Source: Methanolinea mesophila
Lineage (GTDB): Archaea; Halobacteriota; Methanomicrobia; Methanomicrobiales; Methanospirillaceae
NCBI RefSeq assembly: GCF_017873855.1
Contig: NZ_JAGGKR010000001.1
Span: 496,001-560,000, forward strand
Length of the DNA: 64,000 bases
Direction: 5' to 3'
This document shows positions 17,242 through 25,498 of this stretch, piece after piece. Position 1 is the stretch's first letter; each line of letters begins with the position of its first letter. The position numbers and the translations under genes are program-made. A model generated the notes under the pieces. That model searched no databases. It saw only the letters and a list, made by a program, of their open reading frames with translations, and was not told where the DNA came from.

Positions 17242-18129
17242 CTACTCCTCGACGACCCTGATCAGCGACTCCATTACCTTGTCCACGCTCTTCCAGGTGG
17301 GACTCGCCATGCTCCGGAGGATAAACGGCCTCCCCTCGTCTCCTGCTTTCCTGATCTCGGGGTCGAGGGGAATGCTGCCAAGGTACGGCACGTCCAGTTC
17401 CTTGGCGATCCTCTCTCCTCCGCCCTGGCCGAAAAGGTCGATCTCTTCCTTGCAGTGCGGGCAGATCATCACGCTCATATTCTCGACGATCCCAATCACC
17501 GGGACTTCAAGCCTCTCTACGAACTTTGCAGCCTTGAGCGCGTCCATGGTAGCGACATCCTGTGGTGTGGTGACGATCACCGCACCCCGAACATTGGGGG
17601 CGAGCTGGACCACGGTCAGGGCTTCGTCACCGGTGCCCGGGGGCAGATCAACGACCAGGAAATCAAGGGCCCCCCAGTCGACGTCCTCCAGGAACTGCTG
17701 GATCGCACTCATCTTCATCGGGCCCCTCCAGATCACCGGGGTGCTGGTATCAGGCAGGAGGAATGCCATCGAGATGACACTCAGATTCCCTGTTACCCTC
17801 ACCGGCTCTATCTTGTTACCCACTGTGGTCAACCGGTGGCTCTCGATTCCCAGCATCTTGGGAATGTTGGGGCCGTGAATATCGAGGTCAAGGAGGCCGA
17901 CCTTGAACCCATGGGTCGAAAGTGCATAAGCAAGGTTTACCGAGACCGTAGACTTCCCTACACCTCCCTTTCCGGAGAGCACCATGATCACGTGCTTCAC
18001 ATCGATCTTTGCTTTCGGGGGAAGACTCATCGACTTTGCCTGGGGATTTCCTGCGCTCGGACAGGATTCGGCGGACTTGCAGCCCTCGCACGTACCCGGG
18101 CATTCCTCTTCGTTTGCGTTACCGGCCAT
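17242..18129 (-). CDS. Nbp35/Mrp family Fe-S cluster carrier P-loop ATPase
   Basis: Cytosolic P-loop ATPase of the Mrp/Nbp35/ApbC group, which bind and pass on [4Fe-4S] clusters. The 295-residue product has an N-terminal cysteine cluster (C10, C14, C17, C23: CPGTCEGCKSAESC) as in Nbp35, the deviant Walker A SGKGGVGKST near 52-61, Walker B VVDLPPGTGDE, and a CxxC pair in MICPHCKEE near 222-225 that would bridge the dimer. Methanogens need large amounts of Fe-S protein, fitting this role. Promoter and a possible operator lie just upstream (18145-18166). The 101-residue unknown gene follows with no gap. Confidence 0.94.
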   Translation of the reverse strand: MAGNANEEECPGTCEGCKSAESCPSAGNPQAKSMSLPPKAKIDVKHVIMVLSGKGGVGKSTVSVNLAYALSTHGFKVGLLDLDIHGPNIPKMLGIESHRLTTVGNKIEPVRVTGNLSVISMAFLLPDTSTPVIWRGPMKMSAIQQFLEDVDWGALDFLVVDLPPGTGDEALTVVQLAPNVRGAVIVTTPQDVATMDALKAAKFVERLEVPVIGIVENMSVMICPHCKEEIDLFGQGGGERIAKELDVPYLGSIPLDPEIRKAGDEGRPFILRSMASPTWKSVDKVMESLIRVVEE

Positions 18130-18144
18130 AAAAAATCACATCCT

Positions 18145-18166
18145 ATCGGTTAGTACCGATATATAT
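18145..18166 (-). promoter_or_regulatory. TATA box and dyad upstream of the Nbp35/Mrp gene
   Basis: Reading toward the gene on the minus strand, a TATATAT tract (about 18160-18166) is followed at once by a perfect 6-bp dyad with a 4-base spacer, ATCGGT-TAGT-ACCGAT (18145-18160). The dyad lies between the TATA box and the start codon at 18129, where a repressor would block the polymerase. Further TACCGA-like half-sites appear at about 18190-18195 and 18213-18218. This suggests a specific operator; the regulator is unknown. Confidence 0.5.
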
Positions 18167-18240
18167 TCGATCAAAAAACTTAAAGAGTATACCGATGCTG
18201 CAATAAAACGTAGTACCGTCGATCCGAGTGACCGCGGGTT

Positions 18241-18672
18241 TCAGCGTTTCACCGCATCGTCAAGGATCCGGTTGCAGAGCGCGTCCATCCTTCGTATCAG
18301 GGGATTTTCCCTGGGGACAGAACGATACTCCACATTCTGGAACATTCCTTCACGCTCTTTGACCCTCCGGTACAGTGGGAGGAGATGAGCGGCCCTGACC
18401 GCGTAGCGACCGTTAAGTTGCCGGATGACGAGCTCGCTGTCGGAAAAGACCGTAACCGATCCGTGAGAGAATCGTGCCCCGGCGTCGAGCGCCGCTATGA
18501 CCGCCTGGTATTCCGCCTCGTTGTTCGTTGCCTTTCCCAGGAATTTTCCCGTTTCATCAAGTATCCTGTCCCGATCGCAGACGAGGTAGGCATACGCGGA
18601 GGGGCCGGGGTTCCCCCTGGACGCTCCGTCGGTATAACAGGTCAGCCCCGGATCTTCGTTCGTCAGGTTCAT
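18241..18672 (-). CDS. Ribonuclease H-like protein (RNase HI, archaeal/RVT_3 type)
   Basis: Single-domain RNase HI fold of 143 residues, acting on RNA in RNA:DNA hybrids. The catalytic acidic set is visible: D15 in CYTDGASRGNPGP, E52 in NNEAEYQ, D78 in VFSDSELV, and D130 in RRMDALCN. This is the short archaeal/plant-like form in which the last Asp follows a -RMDxLCN- helix. It is monocistronic, read away from the following PEBP gene. Confidence 0.9.
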   Translation of the reverse strand: MNLTNEDPGLTCYTDGASRGNPGPSAYAYLVCDRDRILDETGKFLGKATNNEAEYQAVIAALDAGARFSHGSVTVFSDSELVIRQLNGRYAVRAAHLLPLYRRVKEREGMFQNVEYRSVPRENPLIRRMDALCNRILDDAVKR

Positions 18673-18772
18673 CTACAACATGAGGGAATTGAACCGTTTT
18701 TAGGGTTCCGGAACCCTGCCGGAGGGACACGGGTGAACGACCGATGCATTTTAGAACAGGGACACGGTACTG

Positions 18773-19231
18773 ATGGGTATGAAACCACTCGTGGTGCGGC
18801 TTCCTTTTCTCGAGTTTCCTCCGGATCACACCTGCGACGGAGGGGATCGTTCTCCTGAGATCCGCCTTTCGGGACTCGACGCCCAATCGATCGCGATAAT
18901 GGCTGTAAATCCTTTTCAGCCGTCATGCTGCTCGTTTTCCCCCTGGATCATCTGGAATATCGAACCCATGGAAGAGATCCCCGCGGGCATCCCGAAGGAG
19001 ATGGTGGTGACCCACCCCATCAATGCAGTGCAGGGAATGAACGACTTCGGAAAGATGGGGTACTCAGGCCCGTGTCCCCCGCACGGGGCGACTCACCGTT
19101 ATGCGTTCAAGGTATACGGGCTGGACAGCATGCTGGACCTGGAACCGGGCTCCCCGAAGAATGCCCTGATCGAGGCCATGCAGGGCCATGTCCTCCAGTA
19201 CGGAGAAACAATGGCGCTGTACACCCGGTGA
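18773..19231 (+). CDS. PEBP/YbhB-family protein, copy 1 with degenerate ligand site
   Basis: Phosphatidylethanolamine-binding-protein (RKIP/YbhB) fold, 152 residues. The family frame is clear (HTCDGGDRSPEIRLSG, SPWIIWNIEP, GKMGYSGPCPPHGATHRYAFKVYGLD). However, the hallmark DPDAP-like segment reads VNPFQPS and the usual THW is SPW, so the acidic and histidine residues that form the anion pocket are lost. The downstream paralogue at 19383 keeps them. The product probably binds something else or is regulatory. A second ATG two codons in (18779) is an alternative start. No signal peptide. Confidence 0.85.
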   Translation: MGMKPLVVRLPFLEFPPDHTCDGGDRSPEIRLSGLDAQSIAIMAVNPFQPSCCSFSPWIIWNIEPMEEIPAGIPKEMVVTHPINAVQGMNDFGKMGYSGPCPPHGATHRYAFKVYGLDSMLDLEPGSPKNALIEAMQGHVLQYGETMALYTR

Positions 19232-19382
19232 ACTGTCCGGGAGAGGAGATACGGTGACAGTCATCCCCAAAAACGAGCCGGTCCCGTAATGCCTGTCAGG
19301 TTCTCTTGAGGATCCGGGAATTGAAAATAAAAGGAAACATTCATTTCGACTGAATTTGAACCGAAGTGCAGAGTGAAATGAT

Positions 19383-19838
19383 ATGGAAAATCTCTCCATA
19401 AAATTCCAGGCAGTGAATCTCCCGGTACTGCACACCTGCGACGGGGAGGATCTCTCCCCTCCGTTCGAGGTGTCGGGTATCGATACGAATCGGGTGGTCA
19501 CCATCGCAGTAGTGATGAGTGATCCCGACGCATCCGGAGGCTTTACTCACTGGGTGATCTGGAACCTGAAACCCCACGGAAAGGTCCCCGCCGCGATCCC
19601 CCCGGAACCCGTGGTCATGACACCCGTGGAAGCGATCCAGGGGAAAAATTCCTACGGGCTTATCGGGTACAGCGGGCCCTGTCCACCGCAGGGTCAGACC
19701 CACCGTTATGATTTCAAGGTCTACGGCCTGGACACCACTCTGGGACTGGCCCCCGGGGCGACGAAACCCGAACTGCTGAAGGCAATCGAAGGACACGTCG
19801 TCCAGTACGGGGAAGGATTCGTCGTGTACGGTAAATAA
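19383..19838 (+). CDS. PEBP/YbhB-family protein, copy 2 with intact motif
   Basis: This is the second of two tandem PEBP-family genes, 151 residues. It carries the complete signature SDPDASGGFTHWVIWNL and the second block GKNSYGLIGYSGPCPPQGQTHRYDFKVYGLD. Family members bind phosphorylated small molecules or lipids, and bacterial/archaeal YbhB proteins have no settled substrate. The two copies are separated by 151 bases with no recognised feature and align over their full length, indicating tandem duplication followed by divergence of the first copy. Confidence 0.92.
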   Translation: MENLSIKFQAVNLPVLHTCDGEDLSPPFEVSGIDTNRVVTIAVVMSDPDASGGFTHWVIWNLKPHGKVPAAIPPEPVVMTPVEAIQGKNSYGLIGYSGPCPPQGQTHRYDFKVYGLDTTLGLAPGATKPELLKAIEGHVVQYGEGFVVYGK

Positions 19839-19879
19839 GAACCACACGCGACGGTTTCAACGAATCCGGGTTTGCCTGA

Positions 19880-21343
19880 ATGGAGCATTGGTCGTCACGA
19901 ACCGGGTTCATCCTCGCGGCCATCGGTTCGGCGGTAGGTATAGGAAATATCTGGCGTTTTTCTTCTGTAGTCGGCCAGAACGGGGGTGGGGCATATCTCA
20001 TCCCGTATATCGCCGCGTGTTTTCTCGTTGCTGCACCACTGATGATCCTCGAGATCACTGTCGGTCGTTATTACCTCGCCGATGTGGTAACCTGTTTCCG
20101 GAAGATCGATGAACGGTTCAAGATAGCCGGCTGGCTGGTTGTGGGAATCGTATTTCTTGTTCTCTCCTACTACCTGGTCATTACCGGGTGGACACTGGGG
20201 TTTGTCATGCTTTCCGTTGCCCACACCGGCGAAAATTTCGGCGACTTCATCTCGGGAGCAACCCCGGTATATCTTTTCCTGGCCTGTGCCGTGATCGCAG
20301 GTGTCGTGGTGGCAGGAGGAGTGAGGAAAGGGATCGAACGCGTATCCATCCTTCTTGTCCCCTTCATCTTCATTATACTGGCCGGGCTTCTGGTATACTC
20401 CGCGAGCCTGCCGGGCTTCGGACAGGGATTGACATACTTTCTTTCTCCGGATTTCTCGGTGCTCTCTAACCCGCTCCTCTGGAGTGCCGCGTTCGGGCAG
20501 GCGTTCTTCTCGCTCTCGGTCGGCCAGGGGATTCTGATCACCTACGGGGCGTATCTTTCTAGAAGTGTCGATGTGGCCCGCTCATCGATCATCATCGTCC
20601 TCGCCGATCTCTGCGTCTCGCTTATGGCGGGAATCACTATCTTCTCCCTGGTGTTCACCTTCGGGCTCGAACCAGGGATGGGAGCGACACTTGCGTTTTC
20701 CACAATTCCAAAAGCGTTCGCGTCCATCCCTTTCGGAAATATACTTTCTTTCGGGTTCTTTGTGCTCCTGTTCTTCGCAGCCCTCACCTCCGCCATCTCC
20801 ATGCTCGAGGTGAGCGTGGCCGCATTTACCCGGAGTTTCGGACTTTCACGGGTCAGAGCCGCCGGGTTGCTCGTGACCATGCTTGTCATCGTGGGCCTTC
20901 CTTCCGCCGCAAGTTACAGTTCCCTCGGTTTCTCCCTGAACGGAATCCGGTTCCTGGATTTTATGGACGAAACCGTGGGGACGCTGGGAATCCCGGTCGC
21001 CGCGATGATCACTTCGATAGCATTTTCATGGTTCATGGACCGGAAGGTGCTCGAAGGGGAACTGATGACGTACCGTGGCCTGAGAAGAATTATAATTCCG
21101 GCGTGCAGGTATGTCATACCTGTCGTGCTGGCGGGATCGATTGGTGCTCGTCTCGTGCTCAACCGGGATTATCCCGCGTGGCATGTGATCCCGGGGGCTC
21201 CTTTCCCCGGGAATCTCATTCAGGGGGCCGGTACATTCCTGATACTGGGGGGCATTCTTCTCGTAATTTTCATAAGCTGCAGGCTCTCCGGGTGCAGCTG
21301 GGTCCGGAAATTACCGTTCTTTGGAGAGAAAAAGGCCCCCTGA
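19880..21343 (+). CDS. Neurotransmitter:sodium symporter (SNF) family transporter
   Basis: Polytopic membrane protein of 487 residues, LeuT-fold. The N-terminal signature WSSRTGFILAAIGSAVGIG followed by NIWRFSSVVGQNGGGAYLIPY marks TM1, including the unwound Na+/substrate site. About eleven to twelve hydrophobic segments can be counted. Archaeal and bacterial members import amino acids or related compounds with Na+; the substrate here is unknown. The ATG at 19880 follows the PEBP copy 2 stop by 41 bases on the same strand. The C-terminus ends in a basic tail after a last hydrophobic helix. Confidence 0.93.
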   Translation: MEHWSSRTGFILAAIGSAVGIGNIWRFSSVVGQNGGGAYLIPYIAACFLVAAPLMILEITVGRYYLADVVTCFRKIDERFKIAGWLVVGIVFLVLSYYLVITGWTLGFVMLSVAHTGENFGDFISGATPVYLFLACAVIAGVVVAGGVRKGIERVSILLVPFIFIILAGLLVYSASLPGFGQGLTYFLSPDFSVLSNPLLWSAAFGQAFFSLSVGQGILITYGAYLSRSVDVARSSIIIVLADLCVSLMAGITIFSLVFTFGLEPGMGATLAFSTIPKAFASIPFGNILSFGFFVLLFFAALTSAISMLEVSVAAFTRSFGLSRVRAAGLLVTMLVIVGLPSAASYSSLGFSLNGIRFLDFMDETVGTLGIPVAAMITSIAFSWFMDRKVLEGELMTYRGLRRIIIPACRYVIPVVLAGSIGARLVLNRDYPAWHVIPGAPFPGNLIQGAGTFLILGGILLVIFISCRLSGCSWVRKLPFFGEKKAP

Positions 21344-21421
21344 TGTCCCGATTAACTCCTCCACGCCGGTTCCTGCGCTATTCCACATCTTCATATACTG
21401 CCAGCAGAAAAATTATGCACT

Positions 21422-22171
21422 ATGGAAAAGCGGGATCTGGCGATCGTAATAGCAGCCCTTGCGATAGTCATCGTCCTGGCGCTGGTCGTCAAACCCGCAC
21501 TCACCGGGAAACCACCGGACCTGAGCATCCCGATTCCGGGCACCGAACCTACGCCGAGCCCTACGCCCACGCTCCCGGACTGGGCGAAAGATTACTATGC
21601 ATCGTCAACCACATCGGCTACGCCCGTCCCTACCCCCTCGCCGACCTGGAGCGGGCAGTCGCAGACCCTGGGGATTGTGGGACCCGGCAGCACCCCCGAA
21701 CCCACCCTCTCCCATAGCCGGCTGCCGGAAGAGCCCACGCCTGTGCCCGAAAAAATGCTTGTCTACGCTACCATAGACGGGAATTACGGCGGAATGACCG
21801 AGAATATCTCTATGCCCTTCCCGTATTGGGAACTCCAGTACACAGTTGAGCCCTGGGACCGTTTTGTCGGGGTTACGGAGTCCAAAGCAGGGGGGATTGC
21901 CAGCTCTATGGGAACCCAGGTGTTCCCGTCCTTTTCCATCGAGGTCCGGGATGCTTCAGATCCCGATCGGGTCATCCGGACCATCGAACCCGCGGGAGGG
22001 CTCGACCCTGATCTCTGGGGGAGGGGGGATGATTACGATCCGCGTCCCTGGGTCGAGAAGTTCTATGAAGGGACCTCGAGGGGGTCCTATTACTTCGTCA
22101 TTAAGCCGCATATGATCCGGTCATATCACATAGAAATCCTGGTACCCGAACGATACCTTGGAAATTACTAG
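21422..22171 (+). CDS. Membrane-anchored extracellular protein with Pro/Thr-rich linker, unknown
   Basis: I do not recognise the family. The 249-residue product has one N-terminal hydrophobic helix (residues 6-27) with no lipobox cysteine, so it is an uncleaved signal anchor or signal peptide. A long low-complexity linker rich in Pro, Thr and Ser (about 30-105, PTPSPTPT-like) follows, then a globular domain of about 140 residues with many aromatics (PYWELQYTVEPWDRFVG, YYFVIKPHMIRSYHIEILVP). The layout, anchor-linker-domain, matches many methanogen envelope proteins and the lipoprotein at 46750 in this window. It stands alone, 78 bases after the symporter. Confidence 0.8.
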   Translation: MEKRDLAIVIAALAIVIVLALVVKPALTGKPPDLSIPIPGTEPTPSPTPTLPDWAKDYYASSTTSATPVPTPSPTWSGQSQTLGIVGPGSTPEPTLSHSRLPEEPTPVPEKMLVYATIDGNYGGMTENISMPFPYWELQYTVEPWDRFVGVTESKAGGIASSMGTQVFPSFSIEVRDASDPDRVIRTIEPAGGLDPDLWGRGDDYDPRPWVEKFYEGTSRGSYYFVIKPHMIRSYHIEILVPERYLGNY

Positions 22172-22276
22172 CCTGTATCCCACCTGGGGAGATCAGACCG
22201 GGAAAAAAAGAATTTGTATTCTGTATCCCGGGGACGGCTTGATATCCCGTCCCCTTCGCCGCGGGTTCTTTAACGG

Positions 22277-22660
22277 TTATTCGAGGTCCAGTTTCCTCTT
22301 GCCCATCGATTCGATGTAGGGAATCTCTTTTCCGACCTCTACGGCAGCAGTCTTGTCTGCGGGAATCTCGATCTCGAAATTGGTGAACTCTTTCATGTCC
22401 ATCAACGTCGCAGTCGTCCCTGCCACCGTGATCACCTGCCCGCTTTTCCTTTCTACCACCGGGATGTAGGTCTTTGCCGAGACTGGCTGGACGATGGAGC
22501 GCTTGACTCCGTCAAAGATCCCCACCGCATCTATACGCGCCTTTGCCGCGCCATGCTTGCCGGGCTTCGAGACCGAGATGGACAGTATCTTGCAGGGCTC
22601 TTCTTCAATGACCATGTAGCGGCCTTCCTTGAGTTTGCCTATTTCTGTTTGTTCTTTCAT
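22277..22660 (-). CDS. eif5A: Translation initiation factor 5A (aIF5A)
   Basis: Archaeal eIF5A, the elongation/termination helper that rescues ribosomes stalled on proline-rich stretches and is modified with hypusine or deoxyhypusine. The modification loop SKPGKHGAAK is intact, with the target lysine at K35. The rest is the usual SH3-like plus OB-fold pair, 127 residues. I choose the ATG at 22660 (MKEQTEIGKL) as the start. A GTG three codons upstream is in frame but less likely. TATA-like tracts lie in the short divergent region shared with the phosphatase gene. Confidence 0.96.
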   Translation of the reverse strand: MKEQTEIGKLKEGRYMVIEEEPCKILSISVSKPGKHGAAKARIDAVGIFDGVKRSIVQPVSAKTYIPVVERKSGQVITVAGTTATLMDMKEFTNFEIEIPADKTAAVEVGKEIPYIESMGKRKLDLE

Positions 22661-22747
22661 TGTATTCACGCTCGCTCACAAACGCAGTAGTAATTTATCA
22701 TAACCAGATTACATAAATACACCGTAGGAACGCACCGGTTTGATACC

Positions 22748-23524
22748 ATGGAATTCCTCTCCTCGTGTGAAGAAATGGCGGCATTGGTGCAGGATGCGAT
22801 AGAGGATCTTGCCGGGAGGCCTGCAGGCGGGGAAGTCGTGGGGATGGGTGCTGACGGCACGCCGACCAAGAAGATCGACCTGGTTGCGGAAGACTGCATT
22901 GTATCCTACCTGGAAGATCATCCCCTGTGCAGGACCCTGATTAGCGAAGAAGCAGGGATCGTGTCCATGAAGGGGGATGCCGGGACCATCTTCCTCGACC
23001 CGGTGGACGGGACGTTCAACGCAGTTGCGGGGATTCCCTTCTATGCGCTTTCCCTTGCATATGCCGAACACGGCAGGGTCGAGAAAGCATTCGTGAAAAA
23101 CCTTGCAATCGGGGAGACTTTCACAGCGGTAAGGGGAAAGGGGTCTTTTATGGACGGGTCCCCGATCAGGGTCTCCGCGACCTCCCACCTGGACCGCAGT
23201 GCCATGAGCATCTACGGGAGGAAGTTTGATCCCCGGAGGATGACACCACTTGGCCAGAAGATACGGAGGTGGCGTCTCCTGGGAGCGTCCGCACTCGAGT
23301 TATGCTACCTTGGATGCGGAAGGATAGACGGGTTCATCGATCTTCGCGGAACCCTCCGGGTAACCGACGCCGCGGGAGGTATGCTGGTATGTACGGAAGC
23401 GGGAGGGGTTGTCAGCGATCTCGAGGGGTCGCCCCTGTTCTTCCCCGACGAGGTGACCATTGGAAAATGCATGGTGGCGACCAACGGCACCCTGCACGGC
23501 AAAGTAATCGAGTACCTGAGGTAA
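22748..23524 (+). CDS. suhB: Inositol-monophosphatase-family phosphatase (FBPase/IMPase or NADP phosphatase)
   Basis: Mg2+-dependent, Li+-sensitive phosphatase superfamily, 258 residues. Motifs: [14 protein letters not shown] (E67/E68), the core LDPVDGTFN (D84, D87), and the C-terminal [15 protein letters not shown]. Archaeal members hydrolyse fructose 1,6-bisphosphate and inositol 1-phosphate. In Methanocaldococcus jannaschii a related domain is fused to NAD kinase and removes the 2'-phosphate of NADP. Here NAD kinase starts 5 bases downstream, so NADP phosphatase activity is a real alternative, inferred from context. Confidence 0.9.
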   Translation: MEFLSSCEEMAALVQDAIEDLAGRPAGGEVVGMGADGTPTKKIDLVAEDCIVSYLEDHPLCRTLISEEAGIVSMKGDAGTIFLDPVDGTFNAVAGIPFYALSLAYAEHGRVEKAFVKNLAIGETFTAVRGKGSFMDGSPIRVSATSHLDRSAMSIYGRKFDPRRMTPLGQKIRRWRLLGASALELCYLGCGRIDGFIDLRGTLRVTDAAGGMLVCTEAGGVVSDLEGSPLFFPDEVTIGKCMVATNGTLHGKVIEYLR

Positions 23525-23529
23525 CACCC

Positions 23530-24345
23530 ATGCGATTTCTGCTTGTCTCACGGATAGACACTACGGACGCACTCAGATATACCCTGGAACTCGGCGATCT
23601 CCTCTCCGGAGCAGGCCACGAGGTTCAGTATGAGCAGAACACCGCCAGAACAGCAGGTCTCCCCTCCGGAATGGCATTTCCGGATGCCGATGCCGATATT
23701 ATCGCCACGGTAGGAGGAGACGGTACCATTCTTCTCGCGGTCCAGAGCCTGCGCCGGCAGATCCCCGTCATAGGGATAAACTGGGGCGAGGTAGGCTTCC
23801 TGGCAGACCTTGAACCCGAAGAGGCGAGTCCTTTTTTGCTCTCATTGCAACCGGATTTTCCTGTGGAAAAGAGGATGCGTATCTCGCTCTCCATGGACGG
23901 GAAGGAACTCGGAGAAGCACTGAACGAGGCCCTCATCGTCACCAGTCGTCCGGCCAAGATGCTTCGGTTTCTCGTAATGGTAGATGGAAACCCCGCAGAA
24001 AGGTTCCGCGCGGACGGCCTTCTGATCAGCACCCCTACGGGCTCGACGGCATATGCGATGAGTGCCGGGGGGCCGATTGTCGACCCCCGTATCGAAGGAA
24101 TCCTGCTCGTGCCCCTGGCACCCTACCTTCTTTCCTCCCGTCCCCACCTTATCAGCAGCGGCCGTTCCCTCGAGATCCGGTTGGAGAGTGCGAAACCCGC
24201 CAACCTTGTGATCGACGGTCAGTCCACCATCGTTGTGGGCGAGAATGCATCCATATCCGTCACGAAATCCGTGAACCCGGCATTATTCGTCACGACCGGG
24301 AAGAACTTCTTTGAAAAGGTGGACCGGAAGCTCAGGCGACTTTGA
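23530..24345 (+). CDS. nadK: NAD kinase (ATP/polyphosphate)
   Basis: Phosphorylates NAD to NADP. The 271-residue product has the nucleotide-binding GGDGT at 62-66, the NEALI segment, and the signature [20 protein letters not shown] near 163-180. The frame is open further upstream, but the ATG at 23530 gives the family's normal start (MRFLLVSR) and follows the phosphatase stop by 5 bases, so the two are one operon. Together the pair could set the NAD/NADP balance, by analogy with the fused archaeal enzyme. Confidence 0.95.
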   Translation: MRFLLVSRIDTTDALRYTLELGDLLSGAGHEVQYEQNTARTAGLPSGMAFPDADADIIATVGGDGTILLAVQSLRRQIPVIGINWGEVGFLADLEPEEASPFLLSLQPDFPVEKRMRISLSMDGKELGEALNEALIVTSRPAKMLRFLVMVDGNPAERFRADGLLISTPTGSTAYAMSAGGPIVDPRIEGILLVPLAPYLLSSRPHLISSGRSLEIRLESAKPANLVIDGQSTIVVGENASISVTKSVNPALFVTTGKNFFEKVDRKLRRL

Positions 24346-24416
24346 GCCTGGGGTCTTATGCGCATATGAGAGTTATTATCACTCCTGCCGGGTATACCGT
24401 GCAGTGGTGACAAGTG

Positions 24417-25133
24417 ATGGATCAGACTATCCGGACCGATTTTAATTATGCGGAGGCATCCGCCGCGCTGAAAACGGCACTAGGATTGAAGACTTCTCCG
24501 GTCGCGATAAAGCTCGCCACAAGCAGGGCCGATATCCCCGAGGGCATGGAAAAATTCGAGGGAACAGTGAGGCACTGCCAGATGGTGAGTATCGCCCGGA
24601 AAGAAGGCAGGGCATTCTATGCAACCGTGGACAACCACGAATGCATGGGCGGTGCCTGGGCGCTCGGCCTCCGGGAGATCACCGAGACCCTGAAAACCGG
24701 ACATTTTTACTTCAAACTGGGCAAATACGAGAGCACTGCGGCATGTAAAAGGACCATCGACAAAATTCCCCACGTTGAATCGGGTGCAACATTCGCAACA
24801 CTCTACGCCCCCCTTGAAAAAACCAGTTTCTCGCCTCACATCGTACTAATCGTCGCCCCCCCCCGGACCATGCTCAAACTCGCACAGGCAAGCCTGTTCA
24901 AATACGGTGGAAGGATAGTCTCGGAATTTTCGGGTATCCAGTCCGTCTGCTCCGATACCACCGCCCAGACCTACCTGACCGGGAAACCGAATTACAGCCT
25001 GGGGTGCGACGGTTCCAGAAAATTCTCGGGAATCGAGGATGACGAGATGGTGATGGGGTTCCCGATCGAGATGCTCACGGATATGGTGGATGCCGTCCGG
25101 GTGGTCACCGCTGCTCCAGGCTCAAAAAAATAA
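24417..25133 (+). CDS. DUF169 family protein
   Basis: This 238-residue cytosolic protein belongs to the DUF169 (COG2043) family, common in methanogens and anaerobes, function not established. Conserved cysteine-containing stretches are visible: RHCQMVS, NHECMGGAWALG, STAACKRT, SVCSDTT, LGCDGSR. They could bind a metal or Fe-S cluster, by inference. The ATG at 24417 is preceded by an in-frame GTG at 24414; the difference is one residue. It stands alone, and a T10 run begins at the base after the stop codon. Confidence 0.88.
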   Translation: MDQTIRTDFNYAEASAALKTALGLKTSPVAIKLATSRADIPEGMEKFEGTVRHCQMVSIARKEGRAFYATVDNHECMGGAWALGLREITETLKTGHFYFKLGKYESTAACKRTIDKIPHVESGATFATLYAPLEKTSFSPHIVLIVAPPRTMLKLAQASLFKYGGRIVSEFSGIQSVCSDTTAQTYLTGKPNYSLGCDGSRKFSGIEDDEMVMGFPIEMLTDMVDAVRVVTAAPGSKK

Positions 25134-25143
25134 TTTTTTTTTT
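25134..25143 (+). terminator. T10 run directly after the DUF169 stop
   Basis: Ten consecutive T residues begin at the base after the stop codon and a second T-run follows near 25150. This is typical for archaeal transcription termination. Confidence 0.65.
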
Positions 25144-25235
25144 CGTCGAATTTTTCCCGCCCCGTAATTCGAGACGGGCCAACGATAAACATTTTTTTGT
25201 TTTGCCCGCATAGAGCCAGGAAAGATAATTCGCAT

Positions 25236-25460
25236 GATATGACGCTCCCTGGGCTGCGCCCCGCCGCGGGCGTCCCAAAAGGATAGGCTGTGACTGTCGT
25301 ATGCTCACGATCCAGTACGATTGATAGCGGGAGTACACTGCCCGTTCTCTATTGAATCATTCCGGCGCTCCGGAGCGGATTTAACCTTTTTCCCGGGATA
25401 TCGCGACGGGGGCTGCCGGAGACGCGGGGGTGGAGCCCCGGGAACATCAAACAGTAAGAA
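25236..25460. repeat. Intergenic palindromic repeat, locus A
   Basis: Two GC-rich arms lie in the gap between DUF169 and the convergent PP2C gene. The left arm (25236-25299) contains GATATGACGC, GGGCTGCGCCCCGCCGCGGG and GACTGTCG. The right arm (25393-25460) contains GGGATATCGCGACGGGGGCT, then AGCCCCGGGAAC and CAGTAAGA. Both arms match those at locus B (46447-46688) in order and orientation, with similar spacing. The right arm is followed by AAAAAGCC as at locus B. No coding potential is evident in this 365-base gap. Confidence 0.65.
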
Positions 25461-25498
25461 TGTAGAAAAAGCCAGTTTTTCGTTACCGTTTTTCCCTT

